Shown piece after piece: positions 63,416-64,000 of a stretch of 64,000 nt of DNA. This stretch comes from Pomphorhynchus laevis. Lineage: Eukaryota > Acanthocephala > Palaeacanthocephala > Echinorhynchida > Pomphorhynchidae. Each line of letters starts with the position of its first letter. Position 1 is the stretch's first letter. Position numbers and translations under genes: made by a program. Where the stretch lies: assembly GCA_012934845.2 (NCBI GenBank), contig WNNJ02002127.1:1-64000 (forward strand). Direction: 5' to 3'. Below the pieces are notes generated by a model. It was not told the origin of the DNA and made no database searches. It saw only the letters and a program-made list of their open reading frames with translations.

Positions 63416-64000
63416 ATGCCCAAAGGAATACCGTCTAACCAGAGGCTATGCTGTGGATGTAATGGTCCATCAGCAAAGTGCAAAGGTTGCAAATGTGCGA
63501 AGGCAGGAGCTCCTTGCGTTAATTGCCGTGCACCTGAATGTAACAATAGCGTGCATATTGGACCTCAGACAGTGTGTTTAACCTCTGCTGCTGAACCAGT
63601 AGGTAGAGTGGCGGATTTGAATCCCCTTACTGATAGTGGCAGTACACGGACAACTGATAATCCAATTGTAGATAACTTGCACGACCCTGTTGATAGGCAG
63701 TCTCTTTCACTTCAGGCGATTTATGATGTGGTGATACAATGGAGGCCTAGTGCGATGCGACTCCCAAGATGTGCTGCGTCGAATGAATTCGTTGAAATGC
63801 TTGCTAGCCTCTATCAGATTGCAGCCGAAGCTGATAACCATGATATGTTTGCACTTAAAAAGGCCACTATTTTGTCCCGGTGCGTTTTGCAACGTCTTCC
63901 ATCTAGAAAGGTGTCCGAGATCCGAAAAGCACTGGAGCGCAGAATCAGACTATGGAAAAATGGCAGATTCGTCGATGTTTTCAATGAGGCAAGAATATTA
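63416..64000 (+). CDS. RLE-LINE N-terminus with Cys cluster, cut by window end
   Basis: 195 codons from ATG 63416, open to the last base. Residues 12-42 hold nine Cys (CCGC, KCKGCKC, PCVNC, PEC), a CXC-type zinc cluster probably used for DNA or RNA binding. From ~residue 99 it aligns with the start of the 60295 ORF (SLQAIYDVV.QWRP, FVEMLASLY, LKKATILSRCVLQRLPSRKV, EIRKALERRIRLW). No break is seen in the visible part, so a complete RLE-LINE may extend beyond the window. It lies directly behind another copy in the same orientation. Confidence 0.85.
   Translation, partial: MPKGIPSNQRLCCGCNGPSAKCKGCKCAKAGAPCVNCRAPECNNSVHIGPQTVCLTSAAEPVGRVADLNPLTDSGSTRTTDNPIVDNLHDPVDRQSLSLQAIYDVVIQWRPSAMRLPRCAASNEFVEMLASLYQIAAEADNHDMFALKKATILSRCVLQRLPSRKVSEIRKALERRIRLWKNGRFVDVFNEARIL

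Overview
The window is eukaryotic DNA, most likely from an invertebrate animal. It carries an animal-type lipin gene, a decayed ubiquilin copy and a few intron-flanked putative host exons. These sit in very AT-rich DNA crowded with retroelements: Penelope-like elements (PLEs) with GIY-YIG endonucleases, CR1-type LINEs with a zinc-finger ORF1, LINEs with a restriction-like endonuclease (RLE), and Ty3-type LTR elements. The species cannot be named from the sequence alone.

Layout. 1-6300: an inverted/tandem array of a 357-bp unit, then three PLE pieces, two of them head to tail with a hammerhead-like motif between. 6300-12500: minus-strand LINE remains. 12530-15300: a PLE endonuclease remnant inside a long inverted repeat whose arms each hold a hammerhead-like core, then AT-rich repeats. 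15570-17250: an RLE-LINE 3' fragment running into a ubiquilin pseudogene with two TAA codons at family Gln positions. 18496-21270: an intact, uninterrupted lipin ORF, the only convincing functional host gene. 21790-25970: an internally deleted RLE-LINE, a PLE tail and a pyrimidine-rich LINE. 25975-34500: a long CR1-like LINE (A) holding a Ty3 element with identical 80-bp LTRs. 34504-35270: two candidate host exons. 35900-45006: LINE B, with an internal 1.81-kb segment present three times in tandem and a PLE of a second clade inserted in its RT. 45007-47378: a decayed Ty3 fragment. 47573-49910: a second LINE A copy and RLE-LINE pieces. 50370-54066: LINE C, a 108-bp hairpin with mirrored hammerhead cores, and a decayed RLE-LINE. 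54475-60106: putative exons of a host gene whose intron is filled with PLE tails and LINE pieces. 60295-63060: a long open RLE-LINE ORF, followed by the 5' leader and N-terminus of another copy (63416 to the window edge).

The host genes do not form a pathway; what unites the window is nested retrotransposition. The most unusual points are hammerhead-like and pseudoknot-capable RNA motifs recurring at PLE ends, the tandem LINE triplication with a palindromic junction, the ultra-short LTRs, and the stop-for-Gln pattern in ubiquilin. All coordinates and homology calls were made by eye, without database searches.
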